From: Rhodocyclaceae bacterium | GTDB lineage: Bacteria; Pseudomonadota; Gammaproteobacteria; Burkholderiales; Rhodocyclaceae | DNA length: 64,000 nt | Direction: 5' to 3' | Assembly (NCBI GenBank): GCA_008080565.1 | Contig: VIKE01000017.1 | Coordinates: forward strand, 1-64,000 | Shown: positions 39,056 through 47,002 of the stretch, one piece after another | How positions within the stretch are numbered: the first letter of the stretch is position 1 | Layout of the letters: each line of letters opens with the position of its first letter | The notes under the pieces: generated by a model | What the model was told of the DNA's origin: nothing | Seen by the model: only the letters and a program-made list of their open reading frames with translations | Databases searched by the model: none | Translations under genes and position numbers: made by a program

Positions 39056-39475
39056 TTACTTGCGGCCGAATTTCTCGGCCAGCTGGTTCAGCTTTTCCAC
39101 CCGGCGCTGCTCGGCCTTGGCTTCTGCCTCGGCGGCCTTGCGTGCCTCGGCCTGTTTTTTGAAACGTTCGCGGAGCTGCTCGGCGGCGTGCTGACGGTTC
39201 TCGTCAGTCACCTCGTCGGCCGGCGTGCCGTCCAGATTCAGACGAACCGTGCCTTTTTCCATCTCTTTCAGGTAGCGCGTCGAAATCGTATGGCTGCGCA
39301 TGGCGAGACGCAGGGATTTCTTGCTCAGCTCGGGCAACAGGGCAAAGACCTGTTTGTCGATGCCGATGGCCAGCGGGCTGAAATTGCGGAATACATCGAA
39401 TCGTTCCTGCAGATCCTTGAGCAGGGCCCGGGTGTCGATCGGCTTGGCGGTGGTGGCTTCTTCGGTAGTCGTCAT
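39056..39475 (-). CDS. ProQ/FinO family RNA chaperone-like protein
   Basis: The protein has 139 residues. The ProQ/FinO core spans about 20-105: FRNFSPLAIGIDKQVFALLP, LRLAMRSHTISTRYLKEM and RLNLDG. The tail is a charged Ala/Glu/Lys/Arg helix ending NQLAEKFGRK. Such short ProQ proteins bind sRNAs and mRNA 3' ends. It is chromosomal and lies between the tRNA terminator and the hydrolase gene. Confidence 0.85.
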   Translation of the reverse strand: MTTTEEATTAKPIDTRALLKDLQERFDVFRNFSPLAIGIDKQVFALLPELSKKSLRLAMRSHTISTRYLKEMEKGTVRLNLDGTPADEVTDENRQHAAEQLRERFKKQAEARKAAEAEAKAEQRRVEKLNQLAEKFGRK

Positions 39476-39545
39476 GATGGGACAGTGTCTTGTCGAGGCG
39501 CGAAGGTTAGCACGAAGGCGCCCCCTTGCAGCCTCGAATCGGCGA

Positions 39546-40421
39546 TCAGACGCCGTTTTTGCGGAACCAGGCGAGCATTTTCAGCCAGCCGTCTTCGGCA
39601 TCCTCCTTGCGGTAGCTGGGTCGATAATCGGCATGGAAGGCGTGCGGCGCATTGTCGTAAATATGGATCTCCGAAGCCTTGGCGGCCGGACTTCCCTGCG
39701 GCAGCGCCTTTTCCATCGCCTCGATGGTTTCCAGCGGAATGCCCGTATCGAGGCCGCCGTACAAACCAAGCACCGGCGCCTTGAGTTCGCCGACCAGTTC
39801 CGTCGGATGTTTCGGCGTAATCGGGCTGCTCATGCCGACCAGACGACCGTACCAGGCGACGCTGGCCTTGAGCGCCGGGTTGTGGGCGCTGTACAGCCAG
39901 GCAATGCGGCCGCCCCAGCAGAAGCCGGTGATCGCCAGCCGGCTGGTATCGGCGCCCTTGCTGGCCGCCCAGGCCACGCAGGCGTCAAGGTCGCCGAGCA
40001 CTTGCGCATCGGGCGTCTTGTAGGTGATTTTTTCGAGAATTTCGGGAATGGCGCTGATCTGGCGCGGATCGCCCTGGCGCGCGAACAATTCGGGAGCGAT
40101 GGCGCAATAACCGAGCTTGGCGAGCCGACGACAGACATCGCGGATGTATTCATGGGCGCCGAATATTTCGGACACGACGAGGACAACCGGCAGCTTCTCC
40201 AGCCCGCCGGGCACGGCACGGTAAGCGACCATTTCGCCATCCTTGACCGGCACCTTGATCTCGCCGGCGACGATGCCGGTTTCGTCGGTCTTGATGGCGG
40301 TCTGCGCCATCACGGGTTGGGTAGCCAGGGCAAAGCCGGCGCCCAGGCTGGTCACGATGAAACTCCGCCGGTCAAAGCTTTGGGCGGGAATAAGGCTGTC
40401 GAACTCCGGATCTGTTGTCAT
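39546..40421 (-). CDS. Dienelactone hydrolase family protein, Tat-exported
   Basis: An alpha/beta hydrolase of 291 residues. The N-terminus carries a twin-arginine signal ([18 protein letters not shown]) with cleavage near VMAQ. The nucleophile Cys lies in GFCWGGR near residue 172 and the His in NAPHAFHAD near 254; the Asp is probably in [10 protein letters not shown]. It is therefore probably periplasmic. The physiological substrate is not clear; many members act on cyclic esters or lactones. It is the last clearly core gene before the island. Confidence 0.85.
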   Translation of the reverse strand: MTTDPEFDSLIPAQSFDRRSFIVTSLGAGFALATQPVMAQTAIKTDETGIVAGEIKVPVKDGEMVAYRAVPGGLEKLPVVLVVSEIFGAHEYIRDVCRRLAKLGYCAIAPELFARQGDPRQISAIPEILEKITYKTPDAQVLGDLDACVAWAASKGADTSRLAITGFCWGGRIAWLYSAHNPALKASVAWYGRLVGMSSPITPKHPTELVGELKAPVLGLYGGLDTGIPLETIEAMEKALPQGSPAAKASEIHIYDNAPHAFHADYRPSYRKEDAEDGWLKMLAWFRKNGV

Positions 40422-40843
40422 GGTTTGTCTCCTCGGTGGGGATTACATCAAAACAATGTCGTACTGCTCTAAACACAAATTGTTTTTTCTTTTTATTCAA
40501 TTATCTGCAAAAGTGTCGACTTGGCTTTCTAGCCACTAGCTACCCATCTAGCTACCCATTGATCACAAGCATCACTGTATTTCGATTTTAGAGTGCTTTC
40601 AACCGAATAGTACTCACCTCAGGTTGATGCCTTTCGAATGAGCACGAGCGGACGATCCCATTTTACTCCACTTACCTTCGCACCTTTTTCTAGGCGTGGT
40701 CAGCGACTCACATCTCAATTCTCAGCAGCCGCGTTTTGTCAAGACGCGATATTCGTTGGCTTTCGCGTTTGGACTGGATTTCCGAATCTCTTCAGAATCC
40801 GTTTCACCGTGAAACGCCACTGATCAAGGAGGATCAACAATCG
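40422..40843. other. Island left-edge region without a clear gene
   Basis: About 420 bases, more A/T-rich than the flanking core. It contains two tandem copies of a 12-bp unit, CTAGCTACCCAT (40536-40547 and 40548-40559). A 61-codon open frame at 40638-40823 has no ribosome site or known motif and I do not call it. It probably holds the junction of the mobile island. Confidence 0.5.
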
Positions 40844-41053
40844 ATGAGAAGCAAGGACCTGAAAGAGTTCGACGACTTGCCGAACGCTGCACACGTGGAC
40901 GTCCAAGTCGTCGCCATTCTGTTCGGATGCAAGCCGCCAACAGTTTGGTCTCGACTCCGTAAAAACGAATTACCGCAACCAAAAAAGTTCGGTTCCCACA
41001 CCCGCTGGAATGTCGGCGAGCTGCGTACCGCGCTGAACACCAAGAAACCATAA
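40844..41053 (+). CDS. AlpA-like helix-turn-helix regulator
   Basis: The protein has 69 residues, starting MRSKDLKEFDDLP after AAGGAGG. The middle, VQVVAILFGCKPPTVWSRLR, is a winged helix-turn-helix of the MerR/excisionase type, followed by the wing PQPKKFGSHTRWNVGELRTAL, the classical AlpA/Xis pattern. Such proteins control excision or early genes of integrated elements. It stands 290 bases before the DUF3987 gene, same strand. Confidence 0.78.
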   Translation: MRSKDLKEFDDLPNAAHVDVQVVAILFGCKPPTVWSRLRKNELPQPKKFGSHTRWNVGELRTALNTKKP

Positions 41054-41343
41054 AGGAGAAATCGACAGCACCTGTGCGGCGAAAAAGAATACTGAAATTG
41101 AAACATCAAAGAAAGGAGTAACACAGTAAAACTAGCGTACCCACCGGCATAAAGTGAATCTAGGGCCCGGATCCACACATGCCAGCATTTCCGAAATCGA
41201 ATCCACGTTGTGGATCGACGTTTCTGCATCATCCTTTTTCAAGGGTCAATTTTTATGAGCAATAAACAAGCATCATCGGTTGCATCTTTTTCAACCGCTC
41301 TCCCGATTCAACAATTCTTGTTTCTTGGCAAGGGGGCAAAAAA

Positions 41344-42810
41344 ATGAACCCTCGCCAAACTGAATTCCCTTTTTACTGTTTTCCCCCCGTGGCTCAAGAA
41401 TCAGGCTGGGAACTGATCAAAAACATTGGCATTCCAACAGAAATGGCTGCAGCATTACTCCTGCCAAGCATGGCTGCTTCAGTTCAGGGGTGCTTTGACG
41501 TAGAGCTAGCCCCTAGCATGCGTGTGCCGCTGTCCTTGATGACGATGATAGTTGCTCCAAGTGGGACCGGGAAAACCCCTGCCCAAGATCGGCTTACTTC
41601 CGGCATCAAAAAATTTGAAGACGAAATGCGTGAGCAATTCGATGGCGATTGGATTCAGTACCAATCCGCCACGGACGCCCATACCGCCGAGCGCAAAGCC
41701 ATCTTGGGTCTGCTTAAGGAACAAACGAAAGCGGGCAAAGATACTGCCTACCTGCGTCAACAGCTAAGCGAACTCGATAGTAGTGCCCCACCCATGCCAA
41801 AGCTGGTCAAGATCATTGCCAAAAACACCACATTGGCTGGAATTGAAGATCGCCTTTCATCAAATTGGCCGAACATCTTGGTTCCTCAGGATGAAGCGGC
41901 TCACTTTCTTGAAATTCGATTCGAGGAGCAGCTCAGCGCTGCCAACTCAACTTGGTCAGGATCACCAATCGCCGTCGACACTGGCAAACGGAAATTTTTT
42001 GTCAAAGAGCCACGCATCACCTGGCTTCTTCAGGTGCAACCGAAAGCCTTCGAGCGATTCAAGAAGAAGCTTGGCCCCAGGCTCACGGATGAGGGATCAG
42101 CGGCACGTATGCTTTTCACCTACGTTGAACCCAGCCAGTACCAGCCCGGACCATTGGCCAATCAACAATGGGGCGCAACTGAACAGTTCAACCAACTCTG
42201 TTATGAGCACCTTCATTCAAGCGTGAGCGAAACAGGAAAACCTGTTGCAAAAAAGGTCCTAAAACTTGACGCCCAAGCGCAAGCCTTGTTGGACCAAGAG
42301 CGTCAGCGCATCAAGACGTTGAAATCCCCAGGAGGCCCCCTCTTTGACCAACAGGAATTGTGCGCCAAAGCCCACGATAACACTCTTCGAATCGCGGCCA
42401 TTCTCCATGCCTTCAGCAACAGCATGGGTGACATTTCTGGTCAAACCATGTTGAATGCAATTGAAATTTTCACTTGGTTCGCAAACGAACAAATCCGTGT
42501 TCTGACCCCGGCGCCAAAACCTCCGCAAGAATGGTGCGATGCGAATCTGTTACTGCGTTGGTTTGCAAATTTCGTACGCACGCACAACCAGATCTGCATT
42601 CAGAAGAATCACCTCCTGAAGCAAGGGCCTCGCGCAACCCGTAGCTCTCCTCGCCTCAATGCAGCACTGCTGTTGTTGTGGCAGCAAGGCCTCCTTGAAG
42701 AGCGAGTCCAGGAGGGATCAAAGGCCGTTTACATTCTATTGAACCCGGGTGCCTTTCAGCCGTACCAAATCGCACAACTCCTCAACCAGAACCTCGCTTT
42801 TCCAAGTTAA
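41344..42810 (+). CDS. DUF3987 (YfjI-like) protein of a mobile element
   Basis: The protein has 488 residues. A Walker A-like loop, MIVAPSGTGKTPAQDRL, lies near residue 75, preceded by an Ala-rich helix typical of DUF3987. A charged helix (about 90-140) follows, then ILVPQDEAAHFLEI near 180, which may be a Walker B analogue. The family occurs on integrated elements beside primases and Rep-like genes and is thought to be helicase-like; its activity is not established. The A/T-richer composition differs from the core genes. Confidence 0.78.
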   Translation: MNPRQTEFPFYCFPPVAQESGWELIKNIGIPTEMAAALLLPSMAASVQGCFDVELAPSMRVPLSLMTMIVAPSGTGKTPAQDRLTSGIKKFEDEMREQFDGDWIQYQSATDAHTAERKAILGLLKEQTKAGKDTAYLRQQLSELDSSAPPMPKLVKIIAKNTTLAGIEDRLSSNWPNILVPQDEAAHFLEIRFEEQLSAANSTWSGSPIAVDTGKRKFFVKEPRITWLLQVQPKAFERFKKKLGPRLTDEGSAARMLFTYVEPSQYQPGPLANQQWGATEQFNQLCYEHLHSSVSETGKPVAKKVLKLDAQAQALLDQERQRIKTLKSPGGPLFDQQELCAKAHDNTLRIAAILHAFSNSMGDISGQTMLNAIEIFTWFANEQIRVLTPAPKPPQEWCDANLLLRWFANFVRTHNQICIQKNHLLKQGPRATRSSPRLNAALLLLWQQGLLEERVQEGSKAVYILLNPGAFQPYQIAQLLNQNLAFPS

Positions 42811-42824
42811 GAGGTGAAACAGGT

Positions 42825-42855
42825 GGCTACAGCGGCGACAGTAGCCGCTGTAGCC
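42825..42855. repeat. 12-bp perfect inverted repeat after the DUF3987 gene
   Basis: GGCTACAGCGGC (42825-42836) and GCCGCTGTAGCC (42844-42855) with a 7-base loop. No T run follows, so a simple terminator is unlikely; it could be a protein-binding or replication structure of the element. Confidence 0.7.
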
Positions 42856-43076
42856 ATGCGTTGGGGCAGGACTGTGCTCAATGATGGGCTAGGGAATGCC
42901 ACATCTGGCTGTTCGAGAGTGGCGAACTCAACTCTTGGCAGGGAAACGCTCCCCCATCACTCTGCATCGTTTGCCACAACTCGGTATATGTCGAAGAAAT
43001 TCAAAGCACCTGGAAATTCGGGGGGTGAATTTCGGTATACAAACCAATCCAAGGAAAAAACAAAGGCGTGAGTTAA

Positions 43077-43115
43077 GGTTAAATTAATAATATATATTCA
43101 TATGTATTATTAACC
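43077..43115. other. AT-rich inverted repeat, candidate replication origin region
   Basis: An extremely A/T-rich stretch bounded by GGTTAA and TTAACC with AATAATA and TATTATT arms. Three copies of TCGGTATA(C) flank it (42981, 43032, 43220). It lies just upstream of the Gp2-like gene. Rep-binding iterons and an unwinding element would look like this; function is inferred. Confidence 0.4.
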
Positions 43116-43270
43116 CTATCGCTGCCTATCTCAAACTATACTCACCCAAGACCGAGAACGATCGTCAGCCATTTACGTTCCAGCCATCGTATTTCATGGA
43201 AAATTAATTTTTTAATAGATCGGTATACATGCTTTGGGAATTCACCCAGTCAATTACCAGGAGCATGGAA

Positions 43271-43954
43271 ATGAACGAATCAAAAAACAACAAACACATG
43301 GTTAAGAGCACCTCGACATATATCGACCAACTCTTAGAAAACCATTCAAAGATTCAAGTCATCCGACTGGATCTGAGCTATACGAAGAAACACGCCAGAG
43401 AGGCATCGCTGGAAGAGATCAACCAGGATCTGAAGCACCTGCTCAACAATCGCCGGACCAAGCCTTCCATATTCGAGAACATGGTCGGTTACATTGCCAA
43501 GCGGGAATATACGGAAGACAAAGGACCGCACATCCACAGCATCTTCATCTACGACGGACAGAAGATCCGTAAGGATGCCCACAAGGGTGATCAAATTGGC
43601 GAGTACTGGAAGAATGTGATTACCGACGGCAAGGGTATTTACCACAACTGCAACCGAGAGAAAGACAAGTACCCCGAATGTGCTCTAGGGATGATTGACC
43701 ATACGGATGATGCCAAACAGACAGTGCTGAAAGAGAAGGCCATCGCCTATCTGTGCAAGGAAGAGCAAAGCGTTGGCCCGATCAAGGAATCAGGAAATGA
43801 ACGCTCCTTTACCCGGGGGATATCTCCTCGGAGGAAAAGCAATGCGGGTAGACCCCGTCTGTACGATTCGTCAGGTCAATTGAACAGCACATTGGAGGAC
43901 GAGAGCATTGCCCCAGAAAGCCAAGAGTATCCCGACGATCAAAGCACTGATTAG
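43271..43954 (+). CDS. Inovirus Gp2-family protein (YagK/YfjJ-like), probable replication initiator
   Basis: I start at MNESKNNKHMV because CAGGAG lies seven bases upstream; open frame exists from 43229. The protein has 227 residues. VIRLDLSYTKKH near residue 33 and GPHIHSIFIYDGQ near 90 match the Gp2/YfjJ domain, where the His-x-His lies in a beta strand as in HUH-type replication proteins. The partner tyrosine cannot be assigned with certainty (candidates in VGYIAKREYTE or AIAYLCKEEQ). A stop codon TAG ends the frame at 43952, but the same frame continues open for 53 more codons. Confidence 0.72.
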   Translation: MNESKNNKHMVKSTSTYIDQLLENHSKIQVIRLDLSYTKKHAREASLEEINQDLKHLLNNRRTKPSIFENMVGYIAKREYTEDKGPHIHSIFIYDGQKIRKDAHKGDQIGEYWKNVITDGKGIYHNCNREKDKYPECALGMIDHTDDAKQTVLKEKAIAYLCKEEQSVGPIKESGNERSFTRGISPRRKSNAGRPRLYDSSGQLNSTLEDESIAPESQEYPDDQSTD

Positions 43955-44116
43955 AACCGTGAGAAAGCACTTGACCTCGCTGTACAGGTCAAGTCGCTTG
44001 TTGTTCAGTGGGAACTACTGGAGGACCTGGTGGGCGGTCTGGATATCTGCCAGAGCCGCAATCTGATGGAGTATCCGATGATGGCAGCTTTGCTGAATTC
44101 CGGACGAGCTCATTAA
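43955..44116 (+). other. In-frame continuation after the Gp2-like gene stop
   Basis: After the TAG the same frame reads 53 further codons (…EKALDLAVQVKSLVVQWELL… to LLNSGRAH) before TAA. The composition is protein-like with an amphipathic helix. It contains a 9-bp inverted repeat (ACTTGACCT 43969-43977 and AGGTCAAGT 43986-43994). It may be the real C-terminus cut off by an amber mutation, or a remnant of another gene. Confidence 0.45.
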
Positions 44117-44128
44117 ATGGGATCTAAG

Positions 44129-44554
44129 TCATAGCCCTAGGAAATGGCGAAGCACAGCCCAACAGCGGCCAAGGAACCCAGGGATCCCTTGGGCGGCCTT
44201 GAGACGGTTGGTTGCTTCAACATAGGCGATTTTTGCCTCCCGGTCGGATTCTTTGACACGCTGGATCTGTTTGTCCGACATGCCACCGCTCCAGACAACC
44301 TTATTCTGCCGGATCCAGTAATGCGAACGGCACTTGAAACTCCAGTTGCCGATCGACGGCGATAGTGAGACTGACTTGCCATGCCGGGCCAGCGACCATT
44401 CAGCCGGGTTCAAGGGAGTGACAACCTCCTCGCCGCATCCGCAACAGCATCGATGTAGCGCAATCTGATAGCGCTCGCAGATGTAGAGGACCCCGTCCTC
44501 CAACTGCTCAGGGATTACCTCTACATCGATTGGATGAACCGTTACTGCCCTCAT
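44129..44554 (-). CDS. DUF6527 family protein, ubiquitin-like system component
   Basis: The protein has 141 residues from the ATG that overlaps the E1 stop (ATGA); another ATG lies at 44566. Conserved features: a Cys cluster LHRCCCGCGEEVVTPL (Cys36, 37, 38, 40), SLSPSIGNWSFKCRSHYWI with Cys75 and His78, and VIPEQLEDGVLYI near the N-terminus. Cys and His placement suggests a zinc-bound fold. DUF6527 genes recur beside bacterial ThiF/multiubiquitin genes; the role is unknown (a hydrolase or ligase-like partner is possible). A basic C-terminal helix of about 45 residues follows the core. It is the last gene of a three-gene operon. Confidence 0.8.
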   Translation of the reverse strand: MRAVTVHPIDVEVIPEQLEDGVLYICERYQIALHRCCCGCGEEVVTPLNPAEWSLARHGKSVSLSPSIGNWSFKCRSHYWIRQNKVVWSGGMSDKQIQRVKESDREAKIAYVEATNRLKAAQGIPGFLGRCWAVLRHFLGL

Positions 44555-45762
44555 GCCGCAGTCCATGATGCCGGCACCATCTCATCCCGGGTCAACGCTT
44601 GGTCGTTGATTGAGAAGGTCAAGTGATGGGCGTTACGAACATCCTGGTAAAAGCCACAAAACTGCTTCCACTTCAGGACGGCGAAAAGGGCATTGAGGGC
44701 GTTCATATCAGCAACCTGGATATTGCTACGGTACAGATCATTGTCGCCATCTGCTTGGAGCGGAGCGCGGCTTGCGAAATGGTCCGATTTCTCGGGCGTA
44801 CAGAGTGTGGCCCGGCACGTACCCAACAGCGTAGATAGATCCGGAAGGTGGTGCAGGTCCATGCCAGTATCAACAAAAGGGATGCCCGCCGCGATCAGGG
44901 AGTCCGAGATCTCTTTTCGCGCTGCTGCATTGTCGATACACAGGAACACAAAGTTGAATCCAGCCAAGTCGGACAGATTCTCCTCAGTCACCCGACAAGG
45001 ATGGCTGACAATCCCCTTGTGCATTGCGCCGTACATCGCCGCAAAGTAATCCACCTTGAGGGGCCGCGTAGCCAGTTCCTCGAGGGTTGCCGCCCCTGGG
45101 GCGCGGAAGGCATTGTGCTGGTCGAAGGTGTCTCCGTCGAAAAGATGGATTTCCCGGACCGGCGTTTTGGCGACTTGATCCAGTACATAGGCCCCGGTCC
45201 CGCCCAAACCTACGATGGCTACCCGCTCCATCGAAAGCTTCGAAGACACCGCCAGGATGCCCGCACGGCTCGATGCGAAGTCCCAATAGTGGAAGATCGA
45301 ATGCTCTTCTACCGGAACGACTACTTTGCCGGTAAAGGGAGTCGCCTGGTTATCGATGGCGCGGGCCTGGTTCCAGATAACCGTGATGTAGTGCAGCATC
45401 TTGCTGGAGTAATCCGGGAAGCCGGAATTCATATACTCCTCCGGCTTGTTTGAGAAGCGGTAATTGGCGACAAACCCTTCCCAGAGAGGACAGTTCTCGG
45501 AATGGCGGAGCACCTCAAGGGGACGACCATCATGCTTGTGGGGGAAGTCACCGACAAACCAGACCTGGTGGTCTGTTGGCCTCCCAAGGGAGCCCGGATT
45601 GCCATTAAGGTTGGTCACCAGAATCCCGAGCCGAACTTGGCGTTGCGAATCCAAGTAGGGCACCGAATGCACAAGGAGATGGCCGTTACGGACCTCAATT
45701 TCCAACTGGAGGTCCTGCAGGCGCCGGAGGTCCGGATCAAGAACGATTGGTCTTGGTGACAT
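44551..45762 (-). CDS. E1-like ThiF family adenylyltransferase with N-terminal extension
   Basis: The protein has 403 residues; the chosen ATG gives MSPRPIVLDPDLRRL and overlaps the ubiquitin-like gene by 26 bases. Residues 180-345 are the E1 Rossmann domain: VAIVGLGGTGAYVLDQ (GxGGxG at 185-190), LFDGDTFDQHNAFRAPGA with the adenylate-contacting Asp, Asn and Arg, then FVFLCIDNAAARKEI. Cys316 and Cys321 are candidates for a thioester site. Residues 1-175 are a separate domain of the DUF6791 kind seen before ThiF domains; it holds His87 and Cys91 (RHSENCPLW) and GFPDYSSKMLHYITVIW. That domain might act as an E2, but this is speculation. It should adenylate the C-terminus of the adjacent ubiquitin-like protein. 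Confidence 0.85.
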   Translation of the reverse strand: MSPRPIVLDPDLRRLQDLQLEIEVRNGHLLVHSVPYLDSQRQVRLGILVTNLNGNPGSLGRPTDHQVWFVGDFPHKHDGRPLEVLRHSENCPLWEGFVANYRFSNKPEEYMNSGFPDYSSKMLHYITVIWNQARAIDNQATPFTGKVVVPVEEHSIFHYWDFASSRAGILAVSSKLSMERVAIVGLGGTGAYVLDQVAKTPVREIHLFDGDTFDQHNAFRAPGAATLEELATRPLKVDYFAAMYGAMHKGIVSHPCRVTEENLSDLAGFNFVFLCIDNAAARKEISDSLIAAGIPFVDTGMDLHHLPDLSTLLGTCRATLCTPEKSDHFASRAPLQADGDNDLYRSNIQVADMNALNALFAVLKWKQFCGFYQDVRNAHHLTFSINDQALTRDEMVPASWTAA

Positions 45763-46006
45763 TGAACACCATCCCTTCCTTGAGCGGAGTGTGTTGGCCA
45801 CTGACCAGGGTTCCGTCCTTCCCGTGGGGGGATGAGTAGGTCACGGTGAAGTCGACCAAATCGCTGGGGGTAATACCGGGGAAGGCGATCCCTACAACGT
45901 CCTCATAGGTGATCTGATGCCCGGAGAACTCCCTGGGGCGACCGTTGACGATGATGGTGTAGGTCTTGTTTTGACCGGGTGCTGCTTCAGATTTGCTGTT
46001 TTCCAT
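45737..46006 (-). CDS. Multiubiquitin-type ubiquitin-like protein, single domain
   Basis: The protein has 89 residues. After 14 polar residues comes one beta-grasp domain: YTIIVNGRPREFSGHQITYE, VVGIAFPG, DFTVTYSSPHG and LKEGMVFNVTKTNRS. This order and the closing phrase match bacterial multiubiquitin domains, although only one copy is present. There is no C-terminal Gly-Gly; the protein ends NRS, so activation would need another carboxyl residue or trimming. An AGAGG ribosome site precedes the ATG. It leads the Ub-E1-DUF6527 operon. Confidence 0.85.
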   Translation of the reverse strand: MENSKSEAAPGQNKTYTIIVNGRPREFSGHQITYEDVVGIAFPGITPSDLVDFTVTYSSPHGKDGTLVSGQHTPLKEGMVFNVTKTNRS

Positions 46007-46051
46007 TTATAGCCTCTTTTAATGTGATTCTGGAACGCTACCGACACGGAT

Positions 46052-46116
46052 GTGTCAAATAGCGCGTCAAATAGTAGATAGAGGCTGGCAATGTGTCAAC
46101 TAGTGTGTAAAATAGT
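46052..46116. promoter_or_regulatory. Four-copy 12-bp operator between divergent operons
   Basis: Four direct repeats of consensus GTGTCAAATAGT lie as two abutting pairs: 46052-46063 and 46064-46075, then 46093-46104 and 46105-46116. The two pairs start 41 bases apart, about four helical turns. The block covers the -35 and -10 of the ubiquitin-like operon and a possible -10 (TAAAAT) of the opposite operon. Confidence 0.8.
46071..46099 (-). promoter_or_regulatory. Sigma70 promoter of the ubiquitin-like operon
   Basis: On the minus strand TTGACA (46099-46094), a 17-base spacer and TACTAT (46076-46071), about 65 bases before the first gene. Both boxes are parts of the 12-bp repeats, so a bound regulator would block it. 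Confidence 0.7.
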
Positions 46117-46182
46117 GATTGTGGGCGTGACAGCTAGGCCAACATTGGCAAGCGCAACCACCTATGAAATGGGGAGAACAAC

Positions 46183-47001
46183 GTGACCAATTCGCTGACT
46201 TCGCTAGGGACATGGGCTAATGCCCCACTCGCCCTGGTTGTAGCGCAGGTCTGTTATACGCCGACACCGGAAACAGATTTTCGGATCGTCGCCAATCTAA
46301 TTAAAGAGGCACTGGGCAATCGATTTTCCATGGACAACAACGTCGAGCAGTTGGCGTTCGTCCTTGGCGCAGATGGAGCCCCTAGCATCACCAATGAGCC
46401 AACCTGCGTTGGTGTCGACCTCATCAGCGAGGACGCACGGACCTGCTTGCGCATCAATAACGGGGCGATAACCTTCAATACATCCGATTACCGGGGTTGG
46501 GAAGAATTTATTGCCGAATGGGAAGCCATGCTGACGGTGCTAAATGCGACGGGCCCCATTACGGCAACCCGTATCGGCCTGCGCTATCTGGACTTTATTC
46601 TTCCAAGCGCTGGGAGAAAGCCGGAAGAGTATGTGATTGATGGCATTGGGAAATCTCCGGCCTCCCTGGGGCAAGCGCCCATTAGCGTCTCGTTATACGA
46701 ATACGAGCGCGAGTCGGATGGACGCCTACGCGTTCAATACAGCCGAGGCTTTGGCCCCCCCATGACCCCACCGGACCTGCAGGGGACCGCGGCGCCGTAT
46801 CCTGGCCTGATGGCTCGGTACCAGGGTGCGGAATCGGCCATTCTGGACATGGACCGCTACGCCATGCTGAACAAGGGCATGACTGCGAGCGAGTTGGCAA
46901 TCGAATTCAGCAAACTTCACACCGATCTTTCGGAATCCTTCCAGCATATCATTTCGCCTTTGGCATTAGTCGAATGGCGTGACGAAACCAAGGAGGGCTA
47001 G
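46183..47001 (+). CDS. TIGR04255 family protein
   Basis: The protein has 272 residues from a GTG after GGGGAG. Features of the family: NAPLALVVAQVCYTP near the N-terminus, ATRIGLRYLDFILP near 125 and the C-terminal KLHTDLSESFQHIISPLALVEW. These proteins occur sporadically on mobile DNA, often with a small regulator or toxin-like partner; the biochemical role is unknown. It is the first gene of an operon divergent from the ubiquitin-like genes and overlaps nothing downstream; the HTH gene starts one base after its stop. Confidence 0.78.
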   Translation: MTNSLTSLGTWANAPLALVVAQVCYTPTPETDFRIVANLIKEALGNRFSMDNNVEQLAFVLGADGAPSITNEPTCVGVDLISEDARTCLRINNGAITFNTSDYRGWEEFIAEWEAMLTVLNATGPITATRIGLRYLDFILPSAGRKPEEYVIDGIGKSPASLGQAPISVSLYEYERESDGRLRVQYSRGFGPPMTPPDLQGTAAPYPGLMARYQGAESAILDMDRYAMLNKGMTASELAIEFSKLHTDLSESFQHIISPLALVEWRDETKEG

Positions 47002-47002
47002 C

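Noticed and set aside
42814-43071. An 85-codon open frame after the DUF3987 gene
   Set aside because: It begins inside the 12-bp inverted repeat, has no known motif and its composition is not protein-like.
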